64,000 nucleotides of DNA from an uncultured Clostridia bacterium. Its GTDB lineage: Bacteria; Bacillota; Clostridia; Peptostreptococcales; Anaerovoracaceae. Positions 1 to 11,500 of this stretch are shown here, in pieces (within the stretch, counting starts at the first letter, position 1; each line of letters opens with the position of its first letter). The stretch lies in assembly GCA_945928865.1 (NCBI GenBank), contig CAMENZ010000001.1:248001-312000 (forward strand), written 5' to 3'. The position numbers were made by a program, and so were the translations under genes. The notes beneath the pieces were generated by a model. The model had not been told where the DNA came from. It saw only the letters and a program-made list of their open reading frames with translations, and made no database searches.

Positions 1-125
1 GAAATGCTAAGATTGTAGCGGTTGCCTTTGAATGTCAAAAGGTAGCCACTGTATTCCCGGAAGCTTGGGATAAGAGAATGAATGCTGTTTACACAGAAGA
101 ACAGGTTTATAGATTTTTAAATTAA
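1..125 (+). CDS. C-terminal end of an unidentified protein (partial)
   Basis: An open frame enters from the left edge with its first whole codon at position 3 and stops at TAA 123-125, giving the last 40 residues of a protein. The tail is mixed and soluble-looking (it includes KIVAVAFECQKVATVF and ends VYRFLN). I do not recognise the family. It lies 30 bp upstream of the HD-domain gene on the same strand with no terminator between, so the two may be co-transcribed. Confidence 0.5.
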   Translation, partial: NAKIVAVAFECQKVATVFPEAWDKRMNAVYTEEQVYRFLN

Positions 126-155
126 TTTTGAAAAAATGAAAGTGAGGTAGCAGGT

Positions 156-812
156 ATGACTTATGAAGAAATCAAGCAAAATGAATCAGTTAGAACTTAT
201 ATTTCTCAAGCTGACGCATCCTTAAAGGCTTTAGGATATACGGAACATAGTTTCGCTCATGTTACTTTAGTGGCTGTGAAGGCGGGATATATTTTAGAAA
301 CCTTAGGTTTCGATGAGAGAACTGTTGAGCTTGCGAAAATTGCCGGCTATCTCCATGATATAGGGAATTTAGTCAACAGAGTAGATCACAGTCAAAGCGG
401 AGCTGTTATGGCATTCAGAATTTTAGATAATCTGAATTTTTCTCCGGAAGAAATCGCTGTAATTACAACTGCCATAGGTAACCATGACGAAGGTACAGGT
501 GTAGCGGTAAATCCTGTAGCGGCGGCTTTAATAATAGCTGATAAATCAGATGTAAGAAGAAGTAGAGTGAGAAATCAGGATACAGGAAAATTTGATATTC
601 ACGATAGAGTGAACTATTCTGTAACAGAAGCAGAGCTTAAAATAAATCAGGCTCATACCCTCATTAAGCTGAAGTTAAATGTAGATTTGAATTACGGTTC
701 AGTAATGGATTATTTTGAAATTTTTATGAATCGTATGATAATGTGTCGTAAGGCAGCCGAAACCTTAGGGCTAGAATTTAAACTTATGATTAATGAGCAG
801 CAGCTTATTTAA
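156..812 (+). CDS. HD-domain phosphohydrolase
   Basis: A 218-residue soluble protein with the metal-binding signature of the HD superfamily: His31/His35, His67-Asp68 in GYLHDIGN, His110-Asp111 in GNHDEG, and Asp129 in IADKSD. Proteins of this fold hydrolyse phosphate esters of nucleotides or other small molecules using a divalent metal pair; the substrate cannot be read from sequence. It starts at ATG 156 behind a GAGG-type ribosome site. Its last 20 bases overlap the next gene if that gene starts at 793, suggesting translational coupling. The family is clear, the reaction unknown. Confidence 0.8.
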   Translation: MTYEEIKQNESVRTYISQADASLKALGYTEHSFAHVTLVAVKAGYILETLGFDERTVELAKIAGYLHDIGNLVNRVDHSQSGAVMAFRILDNLNFSPEEIAVITTAIGNHDEGTGVAVNPVAAALIIADKSDVRRSRVRNQDTGKFDIHDRVNYSVTEAELKINQAHTLIKLKLNVDLNYGSVMDYFEIFMNRMIMCRKAAETLGLEFKLMINEQQLI

Positions 813-1704
813 TATGGCACAAAATCCGACTTTCCAAGAGTTTTTAGCTAAAAATCTTGTGTTTTTAGATGGAGCTTCCGGCACAGAGCTTTTTAAGCTG
901 GGTGCTAAATTCGGCGAAGCTTTAGAATTGTGGAATATTAATAAAGCGGTTGAGGTTAAAAACCTTAATAAAGGATATTTTAAGGCTGGGAGCCATGTGG
1001 TAAACAGCCTTACTTTTGGCATTCTTAATAGGGATTTTTCTATGGAAGAAATGGAAAAATTGGTTGAGGCTGCTATTTATAATTGTAGATGTGCTAGAGA
1101 AGAAGCCGGAATGGAGCATCCCACTTTTATAGGCTTTAATTTAGGCCCTACAAATAAAAAAACAAATAATTATGATGACATAGTCCGCTCTTTTTCAAAA
1201 CTTGCCTGTAAAGGTGAGATTGCAGGAGCGGACCTTGTTGTGTTAGAAACCTTTATGGATTTTGGAGAAACGAAAGCAGCCTTAGAAGGTGTTAGAGAAG
1301 GCTCAAATTTACCTATAGTTTTAATGAATTATTATGGTGAAGATAAGAAACTTTTTTCGGGAGAAAGTCCTGTAGAAGTTTTGGATTTGTGCAAAGAATT
1401 TAAGGTGGAAGCAGTAGGTGCAAATTGTATTTCAAATATAAATTTAATGATGCAAATTGCAAAGGATTTTTTAAGAGAAGGTAGTGTACCGGTGGCTATG
1501 AAAGCTAATGCAGGCATACCGCAGACAGTAGCCGTTTCCGAGAAAGAGGAGATTACAGAAATGGTATATCCTATTTCCAAGGTGGATTTTGGAAAGACTA
1601 TGTTAAGGTTGAAAGAAAATGGAGTTCGCCTTTTAGGTGGGTGTTGTGGTACAGATAGAGAGTATATAAGCAATATGGTGAAACTAATAAAAAAATCAGA
1701 ATAA
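793..1704 (+). CDS. Homocysteine S-methyltransferase family protein
   Basis: 303 residues resembling the zinc-dependent homocysteine-binding domain of MetH and betaine-homocysteine methyltransferase. The N-terminus has the family's LDGASGTEL motif (residues 25-33). The zinc ligands are Cys212 (GANC) and the Cys284-Cys285 pair in the C-terminal GGCCG motif. Stand-alone forms move a methyl group onto homocysteine to make methionine, or act in corrinoid-dependent demethylation; the donor is not visible here. Two starts are possible: ATG 793, overlapping the HD gene, or ATG 814 just after it. Neither has a strong ribosome site. I keep 793 for the coupling it implies. Confidence 0.85.
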   Translation: MSSSLFNMAQNPTFQEFLAKNLVFLDGASGTELFKLGAKFGEALELWNINKAVEVKNLNKGYFKAGSHVVNSLTFGILNRDFSMEEMEKLVEAAIYNCRCAREEAGMEHPTFIGFNLGPTNKKTNNYDDIVRSFSKLACKGEIAGADLVVLETFMDFGETKAALEGVREGSNLPIVLMNYYGEDKKLFSGESPVEVLDLCKEFKVEAVGANCISNINLMMQIAKDFLREGSVPVAMKANAGIPQTVAVSEKEEITEMVYPISKVDFGKTMLRLKENGVRLLGGCCGTDREYISNMVKLIKKSE

Positions 1705-1796
1705 ATTTAGGTATTTTTTAATGCAATAACTTGCAATTTGTGATAAAATATAATGGCGAATGTAGCATTGAAAAGTTAGTAGTTTGGAGGAAAAAT

Positions 1797-2917
<1,121 letters not shown>

Positions 2918-3004
2918 AGAAGTTAAAAGTTAAAATATAACATATAGACATTAAAAAACAACATAAATAAGAATAATATAAGAAAGATATTAAGGAGAAT
3001 AGTG

Positions 3005-3559
3005 ATGGAAAGCATTAAGAAAAATTTAGAAGAAAGAAGTCATAAGACTATTTCCGTTTTAAAGGAAGAATTAAACACAGTTAGAGCAGGTCGTGCTAAT
3101 CCGGCTCTTTTAGACAGAGTTACAGTAGAGTATTATGGAACACCTACACCCCTTAGAAATATTGCCAATGTTTCTGTGCCGGATCCAAGAACCTTAATGG
3201 TAGCACCTTTTGACCCTAAGTCAATCGCTGATATTGAAAAAGCTATAAATGTGGCTAATATAGGTATCAATCCTTCTAATGACGGTAAGTGTATCAGATT
3301 AGTTATTCCGCAGGTTACGGAAGAGAGAAGAAAAGAACTCACCAAGACTGTAAAGAAAATCGGAGAAGATTCTAAAATTGCTATTAGAAACTTAAGAAGA
3401 GATGCAAACGATGCTTTAAAGAAATTAGAAAAAGACCATGAAATCACAGAAGATGAGCTTAAAAAAGCTTTAGATGATATTCAGAAGGCTACAGACAAGA
3501 CTACTAAAGAAATAGACGATATAATAGCAAACAAGGATAAAGAAATAATGGAAGTATAA
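3005..3559 (+). CDS. frr: Ribosome recycling factor
   Basis: 184 residues, the usual length for RRF, which with EF-G splits post-termination ribosomes. The conserved central stretch RAGRANPALL and the charged C-terminal helices (RNLRRDANDALKKLEKD) are present. ATG 3005 is preferred over the adjacent GTG 3002 because AAGGAG at 2992-2997 is then 7 bases away rather than 4. Between pyrH and frr there are about 85 AT-rich bases; downstream a short perfect hairpin precedes uppS. Confidence 0.97.
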   Translation: MESIKKNLEERSHKTISVLKEELNTVRAGRANPALLDRVTVEYYGTPTPLRNIANVSVPDPRTLMVAPFDPKSIADIEKAINVANIGINPSNDGKCIRLVIPQVTEERRKELTKTVKKIGEDSKIAIRNLRRDANDALKKLEKDHEITEDELKKALDDIQKATDKTTKEIDDIIANKDKEIMEV

Positions 3560-3567
3560 GGGAATAT

Positions 3568-3585
3568 GGTCACTTTTTAGTGACC
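3568..3585 (+). other. Hairpin between frr and uppS
   Basis: GGTCACT at 3568-3574 and AGTGACC at 3579-3585 form a perfect 7-bp stem with a TTTT loop. It is followed only by TCTCTTTA, so it is a poor intrinsic terminator. It may trim or attenuate transcription between the translation gene and the lipid genes, or protect a 3' end. Function is inferred only. Confidence 0.4.
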
Positions 3586-3605
3586 TCTCTTTATAGGTAG
3601 ATAAA

Positions 3606-4343
3606 ATGACAGAAAATGTTAAAATGCCTACTCATGTAGCCATTATAATGGATGGAAACGGCAGGTGGGCAAAGAGAGAAAAGGTAAATAGACTGGCAGG
3701 CCATAATCAAGGTATGTTTGCTATGAAAGAGATTATTAAAAAAGCAGATGTAATGGGGATTAAGTATTTGACGGTATATGCCTTTTCTACAGAAAACTGG
3801 AAGCGTTCACAGGAGGAAGTTGGTGGCATATTTAATATTCTAGTTAAGTTTGTTGCCAGTGAATTGAAAGAACTAAGCGATAATAATGTTAAAGTTCATA
3901 TTTTAGGAGATTATACGCAAAGGGTACCTGAGGCAGCAATAAATTCTATAGATAAGGCAAAAAAAGTGACAGAAAATAATACGGGTTTAATGTTTAATAT
4001 TGCCTTAAATTATGGAAGCAGAACAGAAATCGTGAGAGCAGTAAAGGACTTAGCTGAGGATGTAAAAAACGGAATATTGACTCCTGAAGATATTGATGAT
4101 GAAAAAATATCCGAAAGACTTTATACTGGACAGGAAAACGGAAATATACCGGATCCGGATTTAATAATTAGAACTAGCGGTGAATTAAGACTTTCTAATT
4201 TTTTATTATGGCAGAGTGCTTATAGCGAATTGGCTTTTACTGATTCTTTATGGCCGGAATTTACACCGGAAGAATTTGAAAAAATAGTTATGGAATTTAC
4301 TAATAGAAACAGAAGATTCGGTGGAAGAGAGGGAAAAATATGA
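3606..4343 (+). CDS. uppS: Undecaprenyl diphosphate synthase (cis-prenyltransferase)
   Basis: 245 residues. Condenses isopentenyl diphosphate units onto farnesyl diphosphate to make the C55 carrier lipid for cell-wall synthesis. The catalytic MDGNGRWA with Asp16 lies at the N-terminus, and RTSGELRLSNF at residues 189-199 is the second substrate-binding signature. Its stop codon overlaps the cdsA start (ATGA at 4340-4343), so the two are translationally coupled in the envelope-lipid operon. Confidence 0.96.
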   Translation: MTENVKMPTHVAIIMDGNGRWAKREKVNRLAGHNQGMFAMKEIIKKADVMGIKYLTVYAFSTENWKRSQEEVGGIFNILVKFVASELKELSDNNVKVHILGDYTQRVPEAAINSIDKAKKVTENNTGLMFNIALNYGSRTEIVRAVKDLAEDVKNGILTPEDIDDEKISERLYTGQENGNIPDPDLIIRTSGELRLSNFLLWQSAYSELAFTDSLWPEFTPEEFEKIVMEFTNRNRRFGGREGKI

Positions 4344-5134
4344 AACAGAGAATAATATCATCCTTGATAATGTTACCTCTATTAACTGTAATATGGTTAG
4401 GAAATTGGTGGCTTTTAGCCATAGGATTAATTGCATCAGCTATAGGTCTTAAGGAACTTAATAATGGCTTTGAAAAAGCCGGGTATAAACCGTCTTTGTT
4501 ATTGGAAATTGAGGCTTTAATTTTACTTTATGGCTTACACATATTAACTATGTATACTGAACTGATAGATAGAAGCACCGCTTTAAATTTGTGGTTTGCA
4601 GCTGTCATTATAGGTTCTTTGGTATATGGGTTTAAAGTTGAAGAAAGAAAATTAGGAGATATACCTGCTACTCTTTTAAGCATAGTATATGTTGAATATT
4701 TGTTTTATCATATAGTATTAATTGATCAGTCTGAATCCAGGATTTTAGTCTGGTTAGTTTTCCTTTCTGCATTTGGAACAGATATATTCGCATATTTTGT
4801 GGGGGTTACCTTAGGAAAACATAAATTGTGTCCTAAGCTATCTCCGAAAAAGAGTATAGAAGGTGCTATCGGAGGAGTCTTAGGAAGTATATTCCTCTGC
4901 CTATCCTTTGGATATTTTTTAGCTACAGATTATTTACTGTTATGTGGCATTATCGGTACTTTAGGAAGTGTTGTAGCCCAGCTAGGTGATTTATCAGCTT
5001 CTGCCCTAAAGAGACAGATGGGCATTAAGGATTATGGTGATTTGATTCCGGGTCACGGTGGAATTTTAGATAGGTTCGATAGTGTGCTTTTCGTTGCACC
5101 TGTAGTTTATTATGCAATTATAATCTTTAGTTAA
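4340..5134 (+). CDS. cdsA: Phosphatidate cytidylyltransferase
   Basis: 264 residues with about seven or eight hydrophobic segments. Makes CDP-diacylglycerol from phosphatidate and CTP, the branch point of membrane phospholipid synthesis. The C-terminal family signature GDLIPGHGGILDRFDS is at residues 233-248, with acidic residues for metal and CTP binding. It starts inside the uppS stop codon and is followed 16 bases later by dxr. Confidence 0.95.
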   Translation: MKQRIISSLIMLPLLTVIWLGNWWLLAIGLIASAIGLKELNNGFEKAGYKPSLLLEIEALILLYGLHILTMYTELIDRSTALNLWFAAVIIGSLVYGFKVEERKLGDIPATLLSIVYVEYLFYHIVLIDQSESRILVWLVFLSAFGTDIFAYFVGVTLGKHKLCPKLSPKKSIEGAIGGVLGSIFLCLSFGYFLATDYLLLCGIIGTLGSVVAQLGDLSASALKRQMGIKDYGDLIPGHGGILDRFDSVLFVAPVVYYAIIIFS

Positions 5135-5149
5135 TATACAGGAGATTTT

Positions 5150-6301
5150 ATGAAAAAAATTGGAATTTTAGGATCCACAGGTTCTATCGGAACCCAAAGT
5201 TTACAGGTTATAAGGGGAAATTCAGACAAATTTCAGGTTACTGCCCTAGGTTGTGGCAAAAATATAGAATTGCTTAAAGCACAGATTTTGGAATTTCAGC
5301 CGGAAATGGTAGCTGTGGAAAGGGAAGCTGATGTTAAGCTTATTAAAGCAGATTTCCCTAAGTTAAAAGTTTTTTGGGGAGATGAAGGTTTAATTAATAT
5401 TGCAAAATCTGAATGTAATATGGTTTTGAACGGCCTTATGGGAATGAAGGGGTTAAGTCCTACTATGGCGGCTATTGAAGCCGGCAAGGATATTGCCTTA
5501 GCTAATAAGGAAACCTTAGTGGCAGGGGGAAGCCTGGTCATGGAAAAAGCTAGGGAGAAGGGTGTTAAAATTCTTCCCATAGATAGTGAACATTCGGCTA
5601 TTTTTCAGTGCTTGGAAGGTAATCAGAATAGAAAGATAAAACGAATTCTCTTAACTTGCTCAGGAGGGCCTTTTAGAAATTTTACTAAGGATGAGCTGGA
5701 AAAGGTTACACTTCAAGATGCTTTGAAACATCCTAAATGGAATATGGGAAAAAAAATCACTATAGATTCGGCAACCTTAATGAATAAAGGATTAGAAGTA
5801 ATAGAAGCGAAGTGGCTATTTGATGTGGAACCTAAGGATATAGAGGTTTTAGTACATCCTCAGTCTATAGTTCATTCTGCTGTGGAATATGAAGATAATT
5901 CAGTCATAGCCCAGTTAGGAATTCCTGATATGCAGATTCCTATTAGTTTAGCCTTGGGTTATCCTAATAGAATTAAAAATAATGATGCACCACTGGATTT
6001 TTTTAATATGGGAAAAGAATTGACCTTTGAAAAACCGGATATGGACACTTTTAGATGTCTTAAGATTGCTTATGAGGCAATAAATGAGGGTGGAAGTTAT
6101 CCTTTGGTTATGAATGGGGCGAATGAAGTGTTAGTCGATTTATTTTTGAAAGAAAAAATAGAGTTTAAGGATATTTCCCTATTGATTGACAAAGTTTTAG
6201 AAAAGCATAAGGTTCATTATAATTTGGATATGGACTCCATACTTGAAATTGATAGAGAAACTAGAGAATATACAGAAAAACTGGCTTTAGGTCAGGTTTA
6301 G
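5150..6301 (+). CDS. dxr: 1-deoxy-D-xylulose 5-phosphate reductoisomerase
   Basis: 383 residues; the committed step of the MEP isoprenoid pathway, converting DXP to MEP with NADPH. The nucleotide-binding GSTGSIG is at residues 8-14, NKE at 119-121, and the metal-binding Asp145-Ser-Glu147 lies in PIDSEHSAIF. SGGPFRN, the flexible-loop region, is intact. Together with ispG and ispH elsewhere in the window it shows the organism uses the MEP pathway. Confidence 0.96.
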   Translation: MKKIGILGSTGSIGTQSLQVIRGNSDKFQVTALGCGKNIELLKAQILEFQPEMVAVEREADVKLIKADFPKLKVFWGDEGLINIAKSECNMVLNGLMGMKGLSPTMAAIEAGKDIALANKETLVAGGSLVMEKAREKGVKILPIDSEHSAIFQCLEGNQNRKIKRILLTCSGGPFRNFTKDELEKVTLQDALKHPKWNMGKKITIDSATLMNKGLEVIEAKWLFDVEPKDIEVLVHPQSIVHSAVEYEDNSVIAQLGIPDMQIPISLALGYPNRIKNNDAPLDFFNMGKELTFEKPDMDTFRCLKIAYEAINEGGSYPLVMNGANEVLVDLFLKEKIEFKDISLLIDKVLEKHKVHYNLDMDSILEIDRETREYTEKLALGQV

Positions 6302-6354
6302 AATGTAAATAAAACTGTTTCAATATAGTTTTAGAAAGGGTAAGGATTAGAAAT

Positions 6355-7431
6355 ATGATTACAGCTATATTAGCTATTTTACTGTTTTGCATTATGATAT
6401 TTCCCCATGAATTAGGACATTACATTGCAGCTAAAAAATGTGGTGTGCAGGTAAATGAATTTGCCTTCGGTATGGGGCCTACTATCTGGAAAAAACAGAG
6501 GGGAGAAACTTTACATAGCATTAGATTACTTCCTATAGGCGGATTTTGTGCTATGGAAGGTGAAGACGGAGCGGAAGAAGATTTAGAGGAAGGCTCACAG
6601 GAGGAAGAAAAAAAAGCATATAATCCAAGAGCTTTTAACAATAAAAAGCCTTGGCAGAGGATAATTGTATTAGCTGCCGGTTCAGTCATGAATGTTATTT
6701 GTGCTATTTTAATAATGACACTGCTTATAGGTATTACAGGTTTTAATACTACTACCATAGGGGAAGTTAAGAAGGATAGCGTAGCATCTAAGGCAGGACT
6801 TTTAGCAGGGGATAAAGTCCTAAATGTAGCAGATGTGGAAATAAATTCTTGGGATGAAATTGCAAAGGCAGTAAGTGAAAGCGGTGGTAATGAGATAACC
6901 TTAAATGTAGAAAGAAAGGTTGATTCTAAAGTGGTTAGAAAGACTTTGACTGTTACTCCCGAGGCTGTTAAGGTTAAGGATAGTGAGGGAAAGGAATTTA
7001 CTATTTATGTAATAGGGATTCTTACAAAGAAAAGCCACAATCCCTTTAAGGCAGTAGTCGGTGGCGTTACATCTACATGGAATATGACTAAGACCATGGT
7101 AACTTCTATTAAAGAAATTTTTACAGGCAAGGTTAGTACCAATGAGCTGGCAGGACCTGTCGGTATGATAAGTATGGTTAGCCAGACCACTAAATATGGA
7201 GTTTGGTATTACGGCTTTTTAACGGCTATGATTTGTTTGAATCTGGCTATTATAAATATGTTGCCTCTTCCGGCTTTAGATGGTGGTAGAATTATATTTG
7301 TTATCTATAGTTGGATTACAGGAAAATCTGTAAGCTCTAAGGTGGAAGGCACGGTTCATGCTGTTGGTTTAATTCTTTTAATGTTTTTAATGCTTTATGT
7401 TACTAAGAATGACATAGTTAGATTATTTTAG
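6355..7431 (+). CDS. rseP: RIP metalloprotease RseP (site-2 protease family)
   Basis: 358 residues of an intramembrane zinc metalloprotease. The active-site HELGH is at residues 18-22 in the first membrane segment, a single PDZ domain spans roughly residues 130-200, and the third zinc ligand Asp309 lies in LPALDGGR near the C-terminal membrane segments. An acidic stretch (GEDGAEEDLEEGS) lies in the loop before the PDZ domain. Family members cut membrane-bound anti-sigma factors and signal peptides. The position between dxr and ispG is the standard Firmicute order. Confidence 0.94.
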   Translation: MITAILAILLFCIMIFPHELGHYIAAKKCGVQVNEFAFGMGPTIWKKQRGETLHSIRLLPIGGFCAMEGEDGAEEDLEEGSQEEEKKAYNPRAFNNKKPWQRIIVLAAGSVMNVICAILIMTLLIGITGFNTTTIGEVKKDSVASKAGLLAGDKVLNVADVEINSWDEIAKAVSESGGNEITLNVERKVDSKVVRKTLTVTPEAVKVKDSEGKEFTIYVIGILTKKSHNPFKAVVGGVTSTWNMTKTMVTSIKEIFTGKVSTNELAGPVGMISMVSQTTKYGVWYYGFLTAMICLNLAIINMLPLPALDGGRIIFVIYSWITGKSVSSKVEGTVHAVGLILLMFLMLYVTKNDIVRLF

Positions 7432-7440
7432 GAGAGTATT

Positions 7441-8529
7441 ATGGGTAGTTTAACAAGAAAAGTTAATATAGGTGATGTTATAATTGGCGGCGGAGAACCT
7501 ATAGCTATCCAGTCAATGACCAATGTAAATCCTCATGATGAAAAGGGGTTGCTGGAACAGATATGCAGGCTTAAAGATGCAGGTTGTAATATTATAAGAT
7601 TAGCAGTACCTGATAGGGAGGCGGCTAGGGTATTTGGAAGTGTGAAAAAGAAATTGATAAAAGCTTCCAAGTCGATACCTATGGTAGCAGATATACATTT
7701 TGATTATCGTCTTGCTATAGAAGCTATGGAGGAAGGCGCAGATAAAATTCGTATAAATCCAGGCAATATAGGTACAATAGATAGAGTAGAAGCTGTAGTT
7801 AAGATGGCGAAAGAAAGAAGTATACCTATTAGAATAGGTGTAAATTCAGGCTCTTTGGAAAAGGATATTGTAAAGGCGAATGGTGGTGTAACAGCAGAGG
7901 GGATAGTAGAAAGTGCCTTAAAGAATGTAAAACTTATAGAAAATCTAGGTTATGATAATTTAGTTATTTCTATAAAGTCTTCAGATGTTAAAATGAATTA
8001 TGATGCTCATAAAATTTTAGCAAAGGCTACAAATTATCCATTACATATAGGTATAACTGAATCCGGTACCTTAAAGAGAGGTGGCTTGAAATCTGCCATT
8101 GGTATAGGAGCTTTGTTGCTGGAGGGAATAGGAGATACTATGCGTGTATCCTTAACCTCAGATCCTATAGAAGAAATCTATATGGCTAAGGATATTTTAG
8201 GCGCTGTAGGGATGAACAAAGCAGGAGTAGATTTAGTTTCATGTCCAACCTGTGGTAGAACTAAAATCAATTTGGAAAGTTTGGCTATAGAGGTAGAAAA
8301 AAGATTGCCTAATTTGGAACAAAAATTAAAAAATTTAGATAGAGAACCTATAAAAATAGCTGTGATGGGCTGCGCTGTAAATGGACCGGGGGAAGCTAAA
8401 GAGGCGGATTTTGGCATAGCCGGAGGCGTAGGGGAAGGTTTGATTTTTAGAAAAGGACAAATTATTAAAAAAGTAAGTGAAGAGGCTCTGGTAGATGAGC
8501 TTTTTAGAATTATAGAGGAAGAAGTATGA
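7441..8529 (+). CDS. ispG: 4-hydroxy-3-methylbut-2-en-1-yl diphosphate synthase
   Basis: 362 residues; converts MEcPP to HMBPP, the penultimate MEP pathway step, using a [4Fe-4S] cluster. Cluster ligands are Cys268 and Cys271 (SCPTCGR) and Cys311 (MGCAVNGPGE), with the adjacent conserved glutamate. The length matches the short bacterial form lacking the plant insert. It starts 9 bases after rseP, and its stop overlaps the polC start (ATGA), so it is coupled to the polymerase gene. Confidence 0.96.
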   Translation: MGSLTRKVNIGDVIIGGGEPIAIQSMTNVNPHDEKGLLEQICRLKDAGCNIIRLAVPDREAARVFGSVKKKLIKASKSIPMVADIHFDYRLAIEAMEEGADKIRINPGNIGTIDRVEAVVKMAKERSIPIRIGVNSGSLEKDIVKANGGVTAEGIVESALKNVKLIENLGYDNLVISIKSSDVKMNYDAHKILAKATNYPLHIGITESGTLKRGGLKSAIGIGALLLEGIGDTMRVSLTSDPIEEIYMAKDILGAVGMNKAGVDLVSCPTCGRTKINLESLAIEVEKRLPNLEQKLKNLDREPIKIAVMGCAVNGPGEAKEADFGIAGGVGEGLIFRKGQIIKKVSEEALVDELFRIIEEEV

Positions 8530-11500
8530 AGGGCTTAATAAATCAGGTTTTAGACTATGATGAAGTAAGTAAAAATATAGATAAAGATAGATTCAAATAC
8601 ACATTAGGTGTGGCTAAGATGGCGGCTGACACAAAGACACTTAAACTACCGATAAAGCTTAATTTTATTATGCCTTTAAAGGCGGTAGACAGGTTGGAAG
8701 CCTTAGTTATAAACAAAGTAGCTGAAATTAAAACTATAGAATTTCAATTTCAATATGAAGATGTGATTTTGAGTGATGAGGAAATTGTAAGGCTTTATAT
8801 TCCATATATGCATAAGGAATTAAATGGAGATTATCTTTATTTAACAAAGACCATGAAGGATAATCAAGTTCTTTCAGAAGATGGTATAGTTAAAATACAT
8901 ATTTTAGGAAGGTTAGCATCCGAACAACTTAACAGGAATGTTAAGGATAGATTGGAACAGATCTTAAAAGAAAAATTTAATAGGGATATTAAGCTTTTGT
9001 TTGAAAATGATGAGGCCATATATGGGGAAAAGGCTTCGGAGTTTGCTAAAAGTGAAAGTGAAGAGATTAAAAATATTGTAAATGAATATAAAGAGGAACT
9101 TAAGGTTTTAGCAGAGCAGAATGCTAAGAATAATAAGGCTAATGTCGGTGAAGATTTAAAAACTGTACCTAAGAGCCGTGAATGGTTGGAATATAATAAA
9201 AAAAGAAATGCAGCTAAGAGAAAAATGGATTTAGCCGCTGAAGGTAATAAGCTGATGGGCGGTGGTGTAGATGGTGAGAAGACTGTTGAACTTAGAAATA
9301 TTACACCGGAGTTAGGGCAGGTTATAATTGAAGGAGTTTTATTTGCTAAAGACAGTATGACCATCAAGACAGGAAATGTTTTGGCAAAGCTTCAGATAAC
9401 GGATCATAAGACTACGATTTTAGTTAAGGCATTTTTATCAAAACCTAAGTGGGAGGAACTGGATAAACTTTTGAATAAGGGTGATAGCCTGAGAATACAA
9501 GGGGAAGCCCAGTTTGATACCTTTGATCATATGAATACAGTTATGTTTACAGCTATTGAAAAACTAGATAGTTTAAATAGTCAGAGAAAGGATAACTGCG
9601 AAATTGGAAAGAGAGTAGAGCTTCATGTTCATACTAAGATGAGCTCTATGGATGGATTAAATGAAACCGCTCAAGTAGTTAAGAAATCGGCTATGTGGGG
9701 GCATAAGGCTGTGGCAATTACGGATCATGGTGTAGTGCAGGCATTTCCCGATGCGGCTAAGGAAGCCGGAAATCAGGCTAAGGCAGGTAGACCTATTAAA
9801 ATCATATATGGTTTAGAGGGCTATGTTTTAGATGATAGAGGTTTAATAGATGAGGAAGGGAATATTGATTATAAAGCTAAGGGAACAAATCATATTATAA
9901 TTTTAGCCAAGTCTCAGGAAGGTCTGAAAAATATATATAAATTAGTTTCCTATTCCCATTTGAATTATTTCTATCATAAACCTAGAATTCCTTGGTCTGT
10001 ATTAGAAAAACATAGGGAAGGACTTATTATTGGCTCTGCCTGCGAGGCGGGAGAGGTTTATCAAAGCCTGATAAGCTATACTTGGACTAACAGATATGGT
10101 AGGCATATTAAAGATGCCTTAGATATGGCTGAAATAGAGAAAATTGCTTCCAGATATGACTATTTAGAAATTCAGCCTACTATGAATAACAGATTTATGT
10201 TGGAAAGAGATTATTATTTCCAAGGTAAAAAGATAGAAACAGATGAGGACTTACAAAGGGTAAATCAGGCAATCGTAGATTTAGGAGCTAAATTAGGGAA
10301 ACCTGTCTTAGCAACTACAGATGCTCACTATGGAGAACCGGACGATGCCTTATATAGAAATATTTTAATGGCAGGTCAAGGCTATAAAGATGCTGAAAAC
10401 GGTCAAGGACTATATATGAAAACAACTGATGAAATGCTAAGTGAATTTTCATATTTAGGTGAGGAAAAAGCCATAGAGGTAGTAATTACTAATACTAATA
10501 AAATAGCTGATATGGTAGAGGAAAATATATTACCTGTGCCGAAGGGAAAGTTTCCACCTAAGATAGAGGGGGATAAGGAGATTTTGCGTAAATCTTGTAT
10601 GGAGAAGGCCTATGAGATGTATGGGAATCCACTTCCTGAGCCAATCGGTGAAAGGTTGGAAAAAGAGCTTTCATCCATTATAAATAATGGATATGCAGTC
10701 ATGTATGTAAGTGCACAGATGTTAGTTCAGAAATCTTTGAGAGATGGCTATTTAGTAGGCTCCAGAGGTTCGGTAGGCTCATCTTTTGCAGCTACTATGG
10801 CGGGCATTACAGAGGTAAATCCTTTAGAACCCCATTATATCTGTCCGGAGTGTAAACATCTTGAATGGGGGGATATGGAAGAATTCGACTGTGGTATAGA
10901 TATGCCGCCTAAGAATTGCCCGGTCTGTGGTCATCCAATGAAGCGTGATGGATATACTATACCTTTTGCAACCTTCTTAGGCTTCGATGGAGATAAGGAA
11001 CCGGATATTGACCTTAATTTCGCCGGAGAATATCAACCTATAGCTCATAAGTATGTAGGAGAAATTTTTGGTGAAAAAAATGTATACAAGGCAGGAACTG
11101 TAGGTTCAGTTGCAGATAAGACTGCTTACGGTTATGTTATGAAGTATTTTGAGGAACGACAAATTCCTGTAAATAAGTATGATGTATATAGATTGGCGGA
11201 AGGCTGTACCGGAGTTAAAAAGACAACAGGTCAGCATCCGGGAGGAATAGTAATAGTCCCTGATGATCATGAAATTTATGAATTTTGTCCAGTTCAGAGA
11301 CCGGCAAATGATACAACCTCTGATATAGTTACAACCCATTTTGACTATCATAAAATAGATGAGAACCTGTTGAAACTGGACATTTTAGGGCATGATGTGC
11401 CTCAGATGATTAGGCAGCTTCAAGATATGACAGGGGTTGATCCTTTAACCATAGATTTGACAGATAGGAATGTTCTGAGTATTTTCAATGGAATAGATGC

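Noticed and set aside
1731..1796. N-terminal extension of RidA from TTG 1731
   Set aside because: Would add residues not found in the family and skip the strong GGAGG before ATG 1797.
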